NCBI GenBank assembly: GCA_900315075.1
Contig: OMXV01000025.1
Coordinates: 1-55,050 of the forward strand
Origin: an uncultured Prevotellaceae bacterium
GTDB taxonomy: Bacteria; Bacteroidota; Bacteroidia; Bacteroidales; Bacteroidaceae
DNA length: 55,050 bases
Direction of reading: 5' to 3'
Every line of letters begins with the position of its first letter. Position 1 is the first letter of the stretch. The notes below the pieces were generated by a model. That model had not been told where the DNA came from. It made no database searches and saw nothing but the letters and a program-made list of their open reading frames with translations. Shown in pieces: positions 43,599 to 52,727 of this stretch. The position numbers and the translations under genes are program-made.

Positions 43599-44645
43599 AT
43601 GGCCGAAGGAAAGAACGTTAAACCACGTCGCATATCGTTGAAAGATTTGGCAGACCAATTAGGTGTTTCAATCGCCACCGTTTCAAGGGCTCTGAGGGGA
43701 AGCCATGAGGTGGGAGAGGAGATGCGTGAAAAGGTGAAAAGCCTGGCAAAAAAACTCAATTATCGTCCCAATCCCTTTGCACAGAGCCTTCGAAAGGAGG
43801 CACCACGTGTGATAGGTGTGGTCGTACCCAACTTGGTAACCCACTATTATGCCTCTGTGCTTGACGGTATTGAGGAATATGCCAGGAAGAATGGCTATTC
43901 CGTATTTAGTTCCAATAGCCATGAAGACCATACGCGTGAGGAGATGGCGGTGGATAATTTTATCTCCATGCATGTGGAGGGTATTATTGCCTGCCTGGCA
44001 CAAGACACGGTGGACTATTCGCATTTCCGTGAAATCTACGACATGGGCATACCGCTCGTGTTCTTTGCACGTACTTGCCTGCCGGAACTTTTCTCTCAGG
44101 TGGTGGCCAATGGGGACGTGGCAGCACAACAAGCCACACAGCATTTTATCGACAATGGTTGTCGTAGAATAGCATTCGTTGGCGGTCCTAACCATTTGGA
44201 CATGGTCATCCGTCGAAAACATGGATATTTAGAGGCATTGCGGGACAACCGAATACCTATCCGGCGCGAATTGGTAGCATGTGGCAAAATTGATTTCGAT
44301 GTGGCCAGAAATGCCACACTGAAACTACTTGAGAGTGAAAATCCGCCAGATGCCATCTTAGCATTCAACGATATCATTACCTATGCAGCCTTCGATGCCA
44401 TCAAGAGCAAAGGATTAAGAATACCCGATGATGTGGCAATCATGGGATTTACAGATGGAGATACTGCTGCTTTTGTCACCCCAAAACTCTCTGCCATTAT
44501 GGATCAGGCACATCTGCAGGGTGAAAAAGCATGCGAACTGCTTCTACGAAACATCAATGGTGATAAACGTATCTACCGGGAGGTTGTCCCCATGATTCTC
44601 AAAATCCGTGATAGCAGCTGTAAAAACAACTCTTTAAAAGAGTAG
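43599..44645 (+). CDS. LacI-family transcriptional regulator
   Basis: This 348-aa regulator has an N-terminal LacI helix-turn-helix (about 11-35: ISLKDLADQLGVSIATVSRAL), the hinge NYRPNPFAQSLR, and a periplasmic-binding-like sugar domain (VIGVVVPNLVTHYYASVLDGIEEYA, AFVGGPNH, ILAFNDIITYAA, VAIMGFTDGDTA). An operator palindrome on its own promoter suggests autoregulation. It lies between the pectin genes and the GH31-GH2-GH31 genes and probably controls part of the cluster, but I found no second copy of the operator in this window. Confidence 0.92.
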   Translation: MAEGKNVKPRRISLKDLADQLGVSIATVSRALRGSHEVGEEMREKVKSLAKKLNYRPNPFAQSLRKEAPRVIGVVVPNLVTHYYASVLDGIEEYARKNGYSVFSSNSHEDHTREEMAVDNFISMHVEGIIACLAQDTVDYSHFREIYDMGIPLVFFARTCLPELFSQVVANGDVAAQQATQHFIDNGCRRIAFVGGPNHLDMVIRRKHGYLEALRDNRIPIRRELVACGKIDFDVARNATLKLLESENPPDAILAFNDIITYAAFDAIKSKGLRIPDDVAIMGFTDGDTAAFVTPKLSAIMDQAHLQGEKACELLLRNINGDKRIYREVVPMILKIRDSSCKNNSLKE

Positions 44646-44730
44646 TTAAAGGGACATTCCAATTGAAGATTGAAAATTGAAGATTGAAAATTGAAGATTG
44701 AAGATTGAAAATTGAAGATTAAAGATTGGA
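44645..44730 (+). repeat. Family A 3'-UTR repeat behind the LacI gene
   Basis: The stop codon leads into TAGTTAAAGGGACATTCCAA, then about five units like GATTGAAAATTGAA. It runs directly into the family B copy that follows. Confidence 0.85.
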
Positions 44731-44875
44731 GATTATGCTTCGCATGAATGTCGGCTGCACCTCAGCAATTGAAGCAAGCTTCTTTGCATTCGATTTGCAC
44801 GATATTTGAAAATTGAAAAGTTTTCTCCGTATGCCATGGTTTTGCCGTCGCCACAGCTATCCCACTTTTAAACTC
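44731..44875 (+). repeat. Family B repeat, copy 3
   Basis: This block of about 145 bp runs from GATTATGCTTCGCATGAAT to GTCGCCACAGCTATCCCAC. It lies between the LacI gene and the GH31 gene (ATG 44906), directly behind a family A array, so A and B form one composite here. Confidence 0.85.
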
Positions 44876-44905
44876 CAACATACAAACTCAAAAACTTAAA
44901 ATAAC

Positions 44906-47851
44906 ATGTTAAAACTGAGATTTTTTATTTCGACCATTATCATGGCATTTGCTACGATGGCATTTGCCGCAGGATTTACCAGAAACGGCAATAGTGTTTC
45001 CATCAACATTGAGACACCTGGCAAGGATGGAGCCAAAACCGTTTGCTTGGAAGTTATCAACGACAACATCATCCGTGTGAGAGCAACCTGTGAGGAAACG
45101 CTGCCCGAAAAGCAGAGCCTTATGATAGTGCCTCAGAAAAACAAAGTGACCTTTGATGTTACAGAAGACAATCAGAAAGTATATGTAAAAGCCCGTAATG
45201 TTCAGGCAGTGGTTGAAAAGAGTAATGGAAGGATTTCTTTCTTTGATGCCAATGGCAAACAGTTGCTTCGCGAGGCTGAGAACGGCAAGACGTTCAAACC
45301 CTTCCGTGTTCCAGAGCGTGAATTAGGTGTAGTTCAGAGAGAATTGTCTGAGCAGGAGCGTAATGGACTCACATGGCGACTGCTCTTCGAACCCCAGCCT
45401 GACCTCAAGGCAGTATATGGACTTGGACAGCATCAGGCTGAAGAATACAATATGCTTGGCAAGAATGAGGAATTATACCAATACAACACCAAGGTAAGTG
45501 TGCCTTTCGTGATGAGCAACCTGAATTTTGGCTTGCTGTGGGATAGTTATAGCTTAGGGCGCTGGGGGAATCCAGATGACTATATGCAATTGAACCGCAT
45601 CTTCAAACTCTATGACAAGAGTGGAAAGCCAGGGCATCTGACGGGAACCTACACGGATAAAGATGGCAAGAGAATTGTGCGTGACGAAGACTCCATCTAT
45701 TATGAGTACGATTGTCCTGCAACTTCCGATATTGCTAATGCTACCGACAATGGAGGTATTAAAAATCTGCCAAAGAATTTCAATTTAGACGGTGCCACCG
45801 TGGTCTATGATGGTTTTATTGAGGCAGATGAGACAAAGGTCTATGATTTCATCCTCTATTACGCTGGTTATATGCGTGTCTATATTGGGGGTAAAGAGGT
45901 GGTGACTGAACGCTGGCGCACAGCCTGGAATCCAAACACATGGAAATTCAAGGCTGATTTGAAGAAAGGAGAGCGCACCCAACTACGCATCGAGTGGAAA
46001 CCCGATGGTGGAGTGAGCTATTGCGGTCTGAGAGCAGCAAAACCATACGCCGATAATGCCAACAAAGCCATTAGCATCTGGAGTGAGATGAGTCGCGACA
46101 TGGACTATTACTTTATTGTGGGTAAGAATATGGATGAGGTCATCAGTGGGTACCGTACGCTCACAGGCAAGGCCTCACTCTATCCCAAGTGGGTTATGGG
46201 GTTCTGGCAAAGTAGGGAGCGTTACAAGAGCAGCTACGACATCGAAAGCACTTTGGCTGAGTTCCGCAAACGCCATATCCCGGTGGATAATATTGTTCAG
46301 GACTGGAACTATTGGCCATTGCCTGACTGGGGAAGCCATCAGTTTGAAACTTCTCGTTTCCCCAACCCACAGGCAATGATGGATAGTGTTCATCAGATGA
46401 ATGGAAGATTAATGATCTCCGTCTGGCCAAAATTCTATGATACAGTAGATAATTACAAGGAATTGGATAGCAAAGGATATATCTATCGCCAGGCTATCAA
46501 AGACGACATCCACGACTGGTTGGGATATACAGGTTCCTTCTATGATGCCTATGATGCCAATGCCCGTAAGATTTTCTGGCGACAGATGAATGAGAATCTT
46601 TATACCAAATATAATTATGGAATTGATGCTTGGTGGATGGATGCCTCAGAACCTAATGTGCGTGACTGCACGCCTATATGGTATCGTAAAGCGCTCTCTG
46701 GCCCAACTGCATTAGGAACCTCAACGGAGTATTTCAATGCCTATTCCATCGTCAATGCCGATGCTATCTACAATGGACAACGCTCTGTGAATCCCAACCA
46801 ACGCGTGTTCTTGCTCACCCGTAGTGGTTTCGCTGGTGAACAACGTTACTCCACGGCAACTTGGAGTGGTGATATTGGTACACGTTGGGAGGATATGCGT
46901 GCTCAGATGACAGCCGGACTTAATTATTCGATGAGCGGACTGCCATACTGGGGGATGGACCAAGGTGGTTTCTCCGTTGAAAATCGCTATGTGAAGGCAC
47001 AACAGGAATACGACCAGACGGGTGTTGAGACCGCTGACATGAAAGAATGGCGTGAATTGCAGACACGTTGGAACCAATTTGGTTGCTTCATCCCGCTCTA
47101 TCGTGCTCATGGACAATGGCCACTCCGTGAGGTGTGGAATATCGCCCCAGATAATCACCCTGCTTATCAGACCATCGTATGGTACGACAAATTGCGCTAT
47201 CATCTGATGCCATATCTTTATAGCATGGCAGGATGGGTACATTTCGACGACTATACCATGATGCGTGGTCTCGCCATGGATTTCAATGGCGATGCCAAAG
47301 TTTACGACATACCCGACCAGTGGATGTTTGGACCAGCCTTTATGGCATGTCCGGTCGGTCAATATCAGGCACGCAACCGCAGTGTCTATTTCCCCAGGCA
47401 GTGTGGATGGTACGACCTTTACACAGGGGAATATATCAATGGTGGACAGACCCTTGTGGTTGATGCCCCATACGAGCGGATTCCAGTGTATGTGCGTGAA
47501 GGTAGTATCGTGCCATTTGGACCCGAAATGGAGTGGAGCGATGAAAAACCAGCCGAACTTATCAACTTATATATCTATCAGGGTGCTGACGGATGTTTCA
47601 AACTCTATGAGGATGAAGGGACAAACTATAATTACGAGAAGGGTAAATTCGCCACCATCCCCATTCAATATAATGATGCCACTAAGACGCTCACTATCGG
47701 AAAACGGAGTGGTTCGTTCAAGGGGATGTTGAAAAATCGTCGCTTTAATGTGGTCGTTGTGTCGAAAGACAATCCTCTGCCTCTAAACCTCACCAATCCT
47801 AACGGGCAAATGGTCAACTATTCAGGAAAAGAAGTTAAAGTGACACTTTAA
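44906..47851 (+). CDS. GH31 glycosidase with PA14 domain, secreted (alpha-xylosidase-like)
   Basis: This 981-aa enzyme has a signal peptide (to about 21) and the GH31 N-terminal sandwich. A PA14 insert at about 235-380 (FILYYAGYMRVYIGGKEVV, LRIEWKPDGG) is followed by the catalytic barrel, with the nucleophile Asp579 in WWMDASEPN and acid/base Asp in WSGDIGTRWEDM. GH31 enzymes with an inserted PA14 domain include Bacteroidales alpha-xylosidases acting on xyloglucan oligosaccharides. Alpha-glucosidase activity cannot be excluded. GH2 follows 17 bp later. Confidence 0.88.
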   Translation: MLKLRFFISTIIMAFATMAFAAGFTRNGNSVSINIETPGKDGAKTVCLEVINDNIIRVRATCEETLPEKQSLMIVPQKNKVTFDVTEDNQKVYVKARNVQAVVEKSNGRISFFDANGKQLLREAENGKTFKPFRVPERELGVVQRELSEQERNGLTWRLLFEPQPDLKAVYGLGQHQAEEYNMLGKNEELYQYNTKVSVPFVMSNLNFGLLWDSYSLGRWGNPDDYMQLNRIFKLYDKSGKPGHLTGTYTDKDGKRIVRDEDSIYYEYDCPATSDIANATDNGGIKNLPKNFNLDGATVVYDGFIEADETKVYDFILYYAGYMRVYIGGKEVVTERWRTAWNPNTWKFKADLKKGERTQLRIEWKPDGGVSYCGLRAAKPYADNANKAISIWSEMSRDMDYYFIVGKNMDEVISGYRTLTGKASLYPKWVMGFWQSRERYKSSYDIESTLAEFRKRHIPVDNIVQDWNYWPLPDWGSHQFETSRFPNPQAMMDSVHQMNGRLMISVWPKFYDTVDNYKELDSKGYIYRQAIKDDIHDWLGYTGSFYDAYDANARKIFWRQMNENLYTKYNYGIDAWWMDASEPNVRDCTPIWYRKALSGPTALGTSTEYFNAYSIVNADAIYNGQRSVNPNQRVFLLTRSGFAGEQRYSTATWSGDIGTRWEDMRAQMTAGLNYSMSGLPYWGMDQGGFSVENRYVKAQQEYDQTGVETADMKEWRELQTRWNQFGCFIPLYRAHGQWPLREVWNIAPDNHPAYQTIVWYDKLRYHLMPYLYSMAGWVHFDDYTMMRGLAMDFNGDAKVYDIPDQWMFGPAFMACPVGQYQARNRSVYFPRQCGWYDLYTGEYINGGQTLVVDAPYERIPVYVREGSIVPFGPEMEWSDEKPAELINLYIYQGADGCFKLYEDEGTNYNYEKGKFATIPIQYNDATKTLTIGKRSGSFKGMLKNRRFNVVVVSKDNPLPLNLTNPNGQMVNYSGKEVKVTL

Positions 47852-47868
47852 TATAGGAATATCTTACA

Positions 47869-50307
47869 ATGAAAAGAATTGCATTATCCATATTCTTGTT
47901 CATCTTAACACTTGCGGTCTCAGCACGAGAGCGCAAGTGTTTCGATGAAGGATGGCTCTTCACTTTAGGCGATTCGCTCTCCATGGCGACAGTAGGGTAT
48001 GACGACAGTTCATGGCGTCGTCTCGACTTGCCGCATGACTGGGCAATAGAGGGCGATTTCTCGCCATCCAATCCCTCTGGTGCTGGAGGTGGTGCCCTGC
48101 CAGGTGGTATTGGTTGGTATCGTAAGCATTTCAATCCAGGCAATGCCGACAGGTATTTCATCGAGTTTGATGGCGTTTATATGAACTCCACTGTCTATAT
48201 TAATGGTCAGAAGGTGGGGCAACGTCCTTACGGATATAGTTCGTTTGTCTATGAAATTACCCCCTACATTAAAAAGAATGCACAGAATTTTGTAGCTGTT
48301 CGCGTGGATAACAGTGACCAGCCCAATTCTCGTTGGTATAGTGGCTGCGGTATCTACCGTCATGTATGGCTTACAACCACAGCACAGCAATGTGTTGCGC
48401 CATGGGGTGTCTATGTTCAGACCACGGCACGTGGCGATGTCGCTATTGAGACGACTTTATACGATGCTTCAGCAGGACAATCTAAAATTCGCCATACAAT
48501 TACAGATGCCACTGGTAGGGTAGTGGCAACCACGAAATGGTCCACCCCCACTGTTCAGAAGACAAAAGTCAGGAAACCACACCTTTGGTCTGTCGATGAC
48601 CCTTATCTTTATGTTGTGAAGACTGAACTTATGGATGCTAATGGTGAGATTGTGGATTCCTATACGACGACAACAGGTTTCCGATCTTTCGTTTTTGATG
48701 CCAGGACTGGTTTTTCCCTCAATGGGAAACAGATGAAAATCAATGGCGTCTGTGAACACCATGACTTGGGATGCCTTGGAGCAGCATTTATTGATGATGC
48801 GATGCATCGCAAATTGGTGATTCTGAAAGAGATGGGTGTTAATGCCATCCGTTGTTCGCACAATCCACCGGCACCCGAACTGCTCAATATGTGCGACTCG
48901 ATGGGACTGATTGTCATGGATGAGTCGTTCGACATGTGGCGACGGAAGAAGACACAAAATGACTATGCCCGCTTCTTTGATGAATGGCATGAGCGCGACC
49001 TTGCAGACCTCATAAAGCGTGACCGCAACCATCCCTCAATATTGATGTGGAGCATTGGTAATGAGGTGTTGGAACAGTGGTCATCTGCAGAGGCCGATAC
49101 GTTGACGCTGGAGCAGGCCAACCTCATCCTCAATGCAGGGCACGATGCTTCTACATTGGCGAAGGAGGGAGAATTGAGCGTCAACTCACTGCTCACTCGT
49201 CATCTGGCTGAGATAGTGAAAAAATACGATACTACCCGACCCATTACAGCGGGTTGCAACGAACCCGACCCCAACAACCATCTATTCAAGAGTGGAGCAA
49301 TAGATATTATTGGCTTCAACTATCACCATCAATGGGTGAAAGATGTACCACAGAATTTCCCTGGCAAGCCATTTATCTTTAGTGAGAGCGTCTCGGCTTT
49401 GCAGACAAGAGGGTATTATATGATGCCCAGCGACACTGTCTATGTGGCTCCCAAGGAATGGTGGCTGCCTTATACCGACCCATCATTTAAGTGCAGTGCC
49501 TACGACAATATGCATGCTTCATGGAGTAGTACGCATGAAGAGACATGGGATGTGGTGAAACACAATGATTTCGTGTGCGGACAATTTATTTGGACTGGTT
49601 TCGACTATATCGGTGAACCCACACCGTATGCCTATCCAGCACGAAGCAGTTATTTCGGACTCATTGACCTGGCAGGATTCCCCAAAGATACCTACTACAT
49701 GTATCAGAGTGAATGGACCGACAAACCAGTATTGCATCTCTTTCCCCATTGGAACTGGATAGAAGGACAAACTATCGACCTGTGGTGCTATTACAACCAG
49801 GCCGACGAAGTGGAACTGTTTATCAATGGACGTAGTCAGGGCATTCGTCGGAAGGCTGACTCGCATCAGTATCATGTGATGTGGCGTGTGACATACGAAC
49901 CTGGTGAGGTAAAGGTGGTAGCACGAAAGGATGGCCGCGAAGTGCGTGAACAAGTTATTCGAACTGCTGGAGCACCCTACGAGATTCGTCTCACCCCCGA
50001 CCGCTCCGAGATGAATGCCAATGGCAAGAGCTTGATTTTTGTAACGGTGGAAGTCGTTGACAAAGATGGGAATTTATGCCCTCATGCTGAGAATCAGATT
50101 TTCTTCGATGTTGAAGGTGCTGCCACTATTGCTGGTGTTGACAATGGTTGCCAGACATCACTCGAACGGTTCAAGGCCGACAACCGAAAAGCCTTCAACG
50201 GTAAATGCCTCGTCGTTCTGCAAGCTGCCAAAACACCTGGCACCATTCGTCTCACCGCAAAAGGTGTGGATTTGAAAAAAGACATCATTAACTTACAATG
50301 CAAATAA
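47869..50307 (+). CDS. GH2 beta-galactosidase-like glycosidase, secreted
   Basis: This 812-aa enzyme has a signal peptide and the GH2 domain order: jelly roll (LPHDWAIEGDF, GIGWYRKHF), Ig-like (about 175-270), barrel with acid/base Glu399 in MWSIGNEV and nucleophile Glu506 in FIFSESVSA, and a C-terminal DUF4982/Big-like part. RCSHNPPAPELLNMCDSMG is a typical GH2 signature. It most likely removes beta-galactose, but other GH2 activities are possible. It is packed between two GH31 genes (17 and 7 bp), so one operon. Confidence 0.88.
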   Translation: MKRIALSIFLFILTLAVSARERKCFDEGWLFTLGDSLSMATVGYDDSSWRRLDLPHDWAIEGDFSPSNPSGAGGGALPGGIGWYRKHFNPGNADRYFIEFDGVYMNSTVYINGQKVGQRPYGYSSFVYEITPYIKKNAQNFVAVRVDNSDQPNSRWYSGCGIYRHVWLTTTAQQCVAPWGVYVQTTARGDVAIETTLYDASAGQSKIRHTITDATGRVVATTKWSTPTVQKTKVRKPHLWSVDDPYLYVVKTELMDANGEIVDSYTTTTGFRSFVFDARTGFSLNGKQMKINGVCEHHDLGCLGAAFIDDAMHRKLVILKEMGVNAIRCSHNPPAPELLNMCDSMGLIVMDESFDMWRRKKTQNDYARFFDEWHERDLADLIKRDRNHPSILMWSIGNEVLEQWSSAEADTLTLEQANLILNAGHDASTLAKEGELSVNSLLTRHLAEIVKKYDTTRPITAGCNEPDPNNHLFKSGAIDIIGFNYHHQWVKDVPQNFPGKPFIFSESVSALQTRGYYMMPSDTVYVAPKEWWLPYTDPSFKCSAYDNMHASWSSTHEETWDVVKHNDFVCGQFIWTGFDYIGEPTPYAYPARSSYFGLIDLAGFPKDTYYMYQSEWTDKPVLHLFPHWNWIEGQTIDLWCYYNQADEVELFINGRSQGIRRKADSHQYHVMWRVTYEPGEVKVVARKDGREVREQVIRTAGAPYEIRLTPDRSEMNANGKSLIFVTVEVVDKDGNLCPHAENQIFFDVEGAATIAGVDNGCQTSLERFKADNRKAFNGKCLVVLQAAKTPGTIRLTAKGVDLKKDIINLQCK

Positions 50308-50314
50308 TAACATC

Positions 50315-52660
50315 ATGACAATCAGACGCTATTTCTTTTCATTCCTGTTGGCTTTTGCTACCCTGTCATTAAATGCCCAGATACAAACCAATGCGGGAGT
50401 GCAATATCTACAAAACTGTGCCAAGGACATGTCCACTGATTTCTCCGACTTGTCCAACACCTATTTCCTTGCCGACAGCTTGGTGTCGTTTGATAAGAGC
50501 AAGGGCGAGGGATTGGTCAACTGGAAGAGATATCGCCTTTCACCACGTCAGGCTTTTAACCTCAATGGCTACTGGCCTGTGAGAATGCAGATGCTCGATT
50601 TCCCCGATACTCAATACGATAATGACCCCAATCTGCGCATCAAATTGGATTTTATCGACGACCGTACCGTACGTGTCAGGATGATAACTACCCCCATTGT
50701 GCCACAGGATGAGATGCAGTCCGACCCGATGTTCTCTGATGAGTTCAAGGCCCGCTGGTCTTCTATTTCTGGAAACAATGGTTGGACGGCATCCGAGAAT
50801 GCCACAGGAGTCACCTATAAGAATGGTAACGGTTCTATAGAAATTCAGAAATATCCATGGCGACTGATTATCAGGGATGCATCGGGGAAGGTTCTTACCC
50901 AGACACGTGCTATCATTGACAACGACTCCACTCAGGTAAAATTATTGCCATTCTGTTTCATCAAGCGAGGTGCCGACAATTCCCGCAGTATTAATCCTGT
51001 CTTTCTGCTTTCACCGGGAGAGCGGATATTTGGATGTGGAGAGTCTTTCACGCAGTTGAACAAGGTGGGACAGAAGGTCCATCTTTACGTCACCGACCCT
51101 CAAGGGCCTGAAACCGATGGCATGTACAAACCCGTACCTTTTTATTTTAGCAACCGGGGATATGGTATCTTTATGCATACCAGTGCTCCCGTCACCTGTG
51201 ACTTCGGGGCCAGTTATATCGGTGCGCAACGACTGTTTATGGGAGATGAGACAATGGATTTCTTTATCTTCTTAGGTCAGCCGAAAGATATTCTCAATGC
51301 CTATACCAATGTGACGGGCAAGAGTCCGATGCTGCCGCTATGGACCTTTGGCACTTGGATGAGCCGTATCACTTATTTTTCTCAGGAAGAAGGACTTGAT
51401 ATCGCCAAACAGTTGCGGTCGCACAAAATTCCCTCCGATGTCATCCATTTCGATACAGGCTGGTTCGGCGTTGATTGGCAATGCGACTACCAATTTGCCA
51501 AAGACCGTTTCCCAAATCCGGTTGCGATGCTCAAGACGATGAAGAAAGACGGTTTCCACGTCTGCCTTTGGCAGTTGCCTTATTTCACACCCAAGAATCG
51601 TTACTTCGAAGAGATTGTGTCAAATGGCATGCATGTGCGGAATGCTATGGGTGGAATGCCCTACGAGGATGCTGTGCTCGACCTCTCCAATCCTAAGACT
51701 GTAAAGTGGTATCAGGAAAAGATTGGTGGACTGATTCAGCAGGGTGTTGGTGCCATCAAGTGCGACTTTGGCGAAGCTGCCCCCTTCAATGGTCTCTATG
51801 CCAGTGGCAAAACGGGATTCTATGAGCATAACCTCTATCCGCTGCGCTATAATATGGCATTGTGGAATGCCGTGAAAGACTATTCTGGCGAAGGTGTTAT
51901 TTGGGCTCGCAGTGCCTGGGCTGGTTCACAACGCTATCCTCTACACTGGGGTGGCGATGCTGCTACAAACAATATCGGTATGTTGGGTGACCTGCGTGGC
52001 GGACTGAGTTTCGGACTGAGTGGCTTCTCCTTCTGGAGTCACGACATGGGTGGTTTTGTCACTGCATCACCCGAGGATATTTACCGCCGTTGGTTGCCAT
52101 TCGGCTTCCTGTCTTCCCATACTCGTGCACATGGAGCACCTCCCACCGAACCATGGCTCATCAGCGAGTCATTTACCGATGCTTTCCGTGCTTGTGCCGA
52201 GATGAAATACCAGCTGATGCCTTATGTCTTTGCACAAGCTAAGGATTGCAGCGAACGTGGACTGCCCATGGTGCGCGCTCTGTTTGTGGAATATCCTGAC
52301 GACCCAGGTGCATGGCTCGTCGAGGATGAGTATCTATTTGGCTCGCAAATCCTTGTTGCTCCTTTGCTCGAAAGTGGTGATAGCCGTGTCTGTTATCTCC
52401 CACGTGGCAAATGGATTGACTATCAGAGTGGTCAGGTGTATGAGGGTGGATACCAGACTATCCGTGCTGGCAAAATCCCTTGTGTGATTCTTGTTCGCGA
52501 TGGGTCGTTGATACCTCATGTGCCAGTAGCACAGAGCACCGACAAAATCGACTGGGATAAAGTCGAGATGAAATCCTATAAGGCTGATGCTCCCCGCTGC
52601 ACAGGCCTCCTTTTCAAACCTGGTGATAAAGAGGTGAAGACTGTAAGTGATGGAAGATAG
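50315..52660 (+). CDS. GH31 glycosidase, secreted (YicI-like alpha-xylosidase)
   Basis: This 781-aa enzyme has a signal peptide (to about 21). The barrel carries the nucleophile Asp484 in IKCDFGEAAP and acid/base Asp548 in HWGGDAATN. The KCDFGE-type nucleophile region resembles YicI-type alpha-xylosidases. It differs clearly from the first GH31 (no PA14 insert), so the two are not a recent duplication. Its start is 7 bp after the GH2 stop. Confidence 0.87.
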   Translation: MTIRRYFFSFLLAFATLSLNAQIQTNAGVQYLQNCAKDMSTDFSDLSNTYFLADSLVSFDKSKGEGLVNWKRYRLSPRQAFNLNGYWPVRMQMLDFPDTQYDNDPNLRIKLDFIDDRTVRVRMITTPIVPQDEMQSDPMFSDEFKARWSSISGNNGWTASENATGVTYKNGNGSIEIQKYPWRLIIRDASGKVLTQTRAIIDNDSTQVKLLPFCFIKRGADNSRSINPVFLLSPGERIFGCGESFTQLNKVGQKVHLYVTDPQGPETDGMYKPVPFYFSNRGYGIFMHTSAPVTCDFGASYIGAQRLFMGDETMDFFIFLGQPKDILNAYTNVTGKSPMLPLWTFGTWMSRITYFSQEEGLDIAKQLRSHKIPSDVIHFDTGWFGVDWQCDYQFAKDRFPNPVAMLKTMKKDGFHVCLWQLPYFTPKNRYFEEIVSNGMHVRNAMGGMPYEDAVLDLSNPKTVKWYQEKIGGLIQQGVGAIKCDFGEAAPFNGLYASGKTGFYEHNLYPLRYNMALWNAVKDYSGEGVIWARSAWAGSQRYPLHWGGDAATNNIGMLGDLRGGLSFGLSGFSFWSHDMGGFVTASPEDIYRRWLPFGFLSSHTRAHGAPPTEPWLISESFTDAFRACAEMKYQLMPYVFAQAKDCSERGLPMVRALFVEYPDDPGAWLVEDEYLFGSQILVAPLLESGDSRVCYLPRGKWIDYQSGQVYEGGYQTIRAGKIPCVILVRDGSLIPHVPVAQSTDKIDWDKVEMKSYKADAPRCTGLLFKPGDKEVKTVSDGR

Positions 52661-52727
52661 GCCTCCTAATATTCCGAATACTCCGAATACTCCGATAATT
52701 ATTTATATTTCGATAATTTCTTTAGTC

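Noticed and set aside
43683-44222. 179-aa minus-strand frame within the LacI gene
   Set aside because: Shadow of the regulator gene; the plus strand has full LacI motifs.
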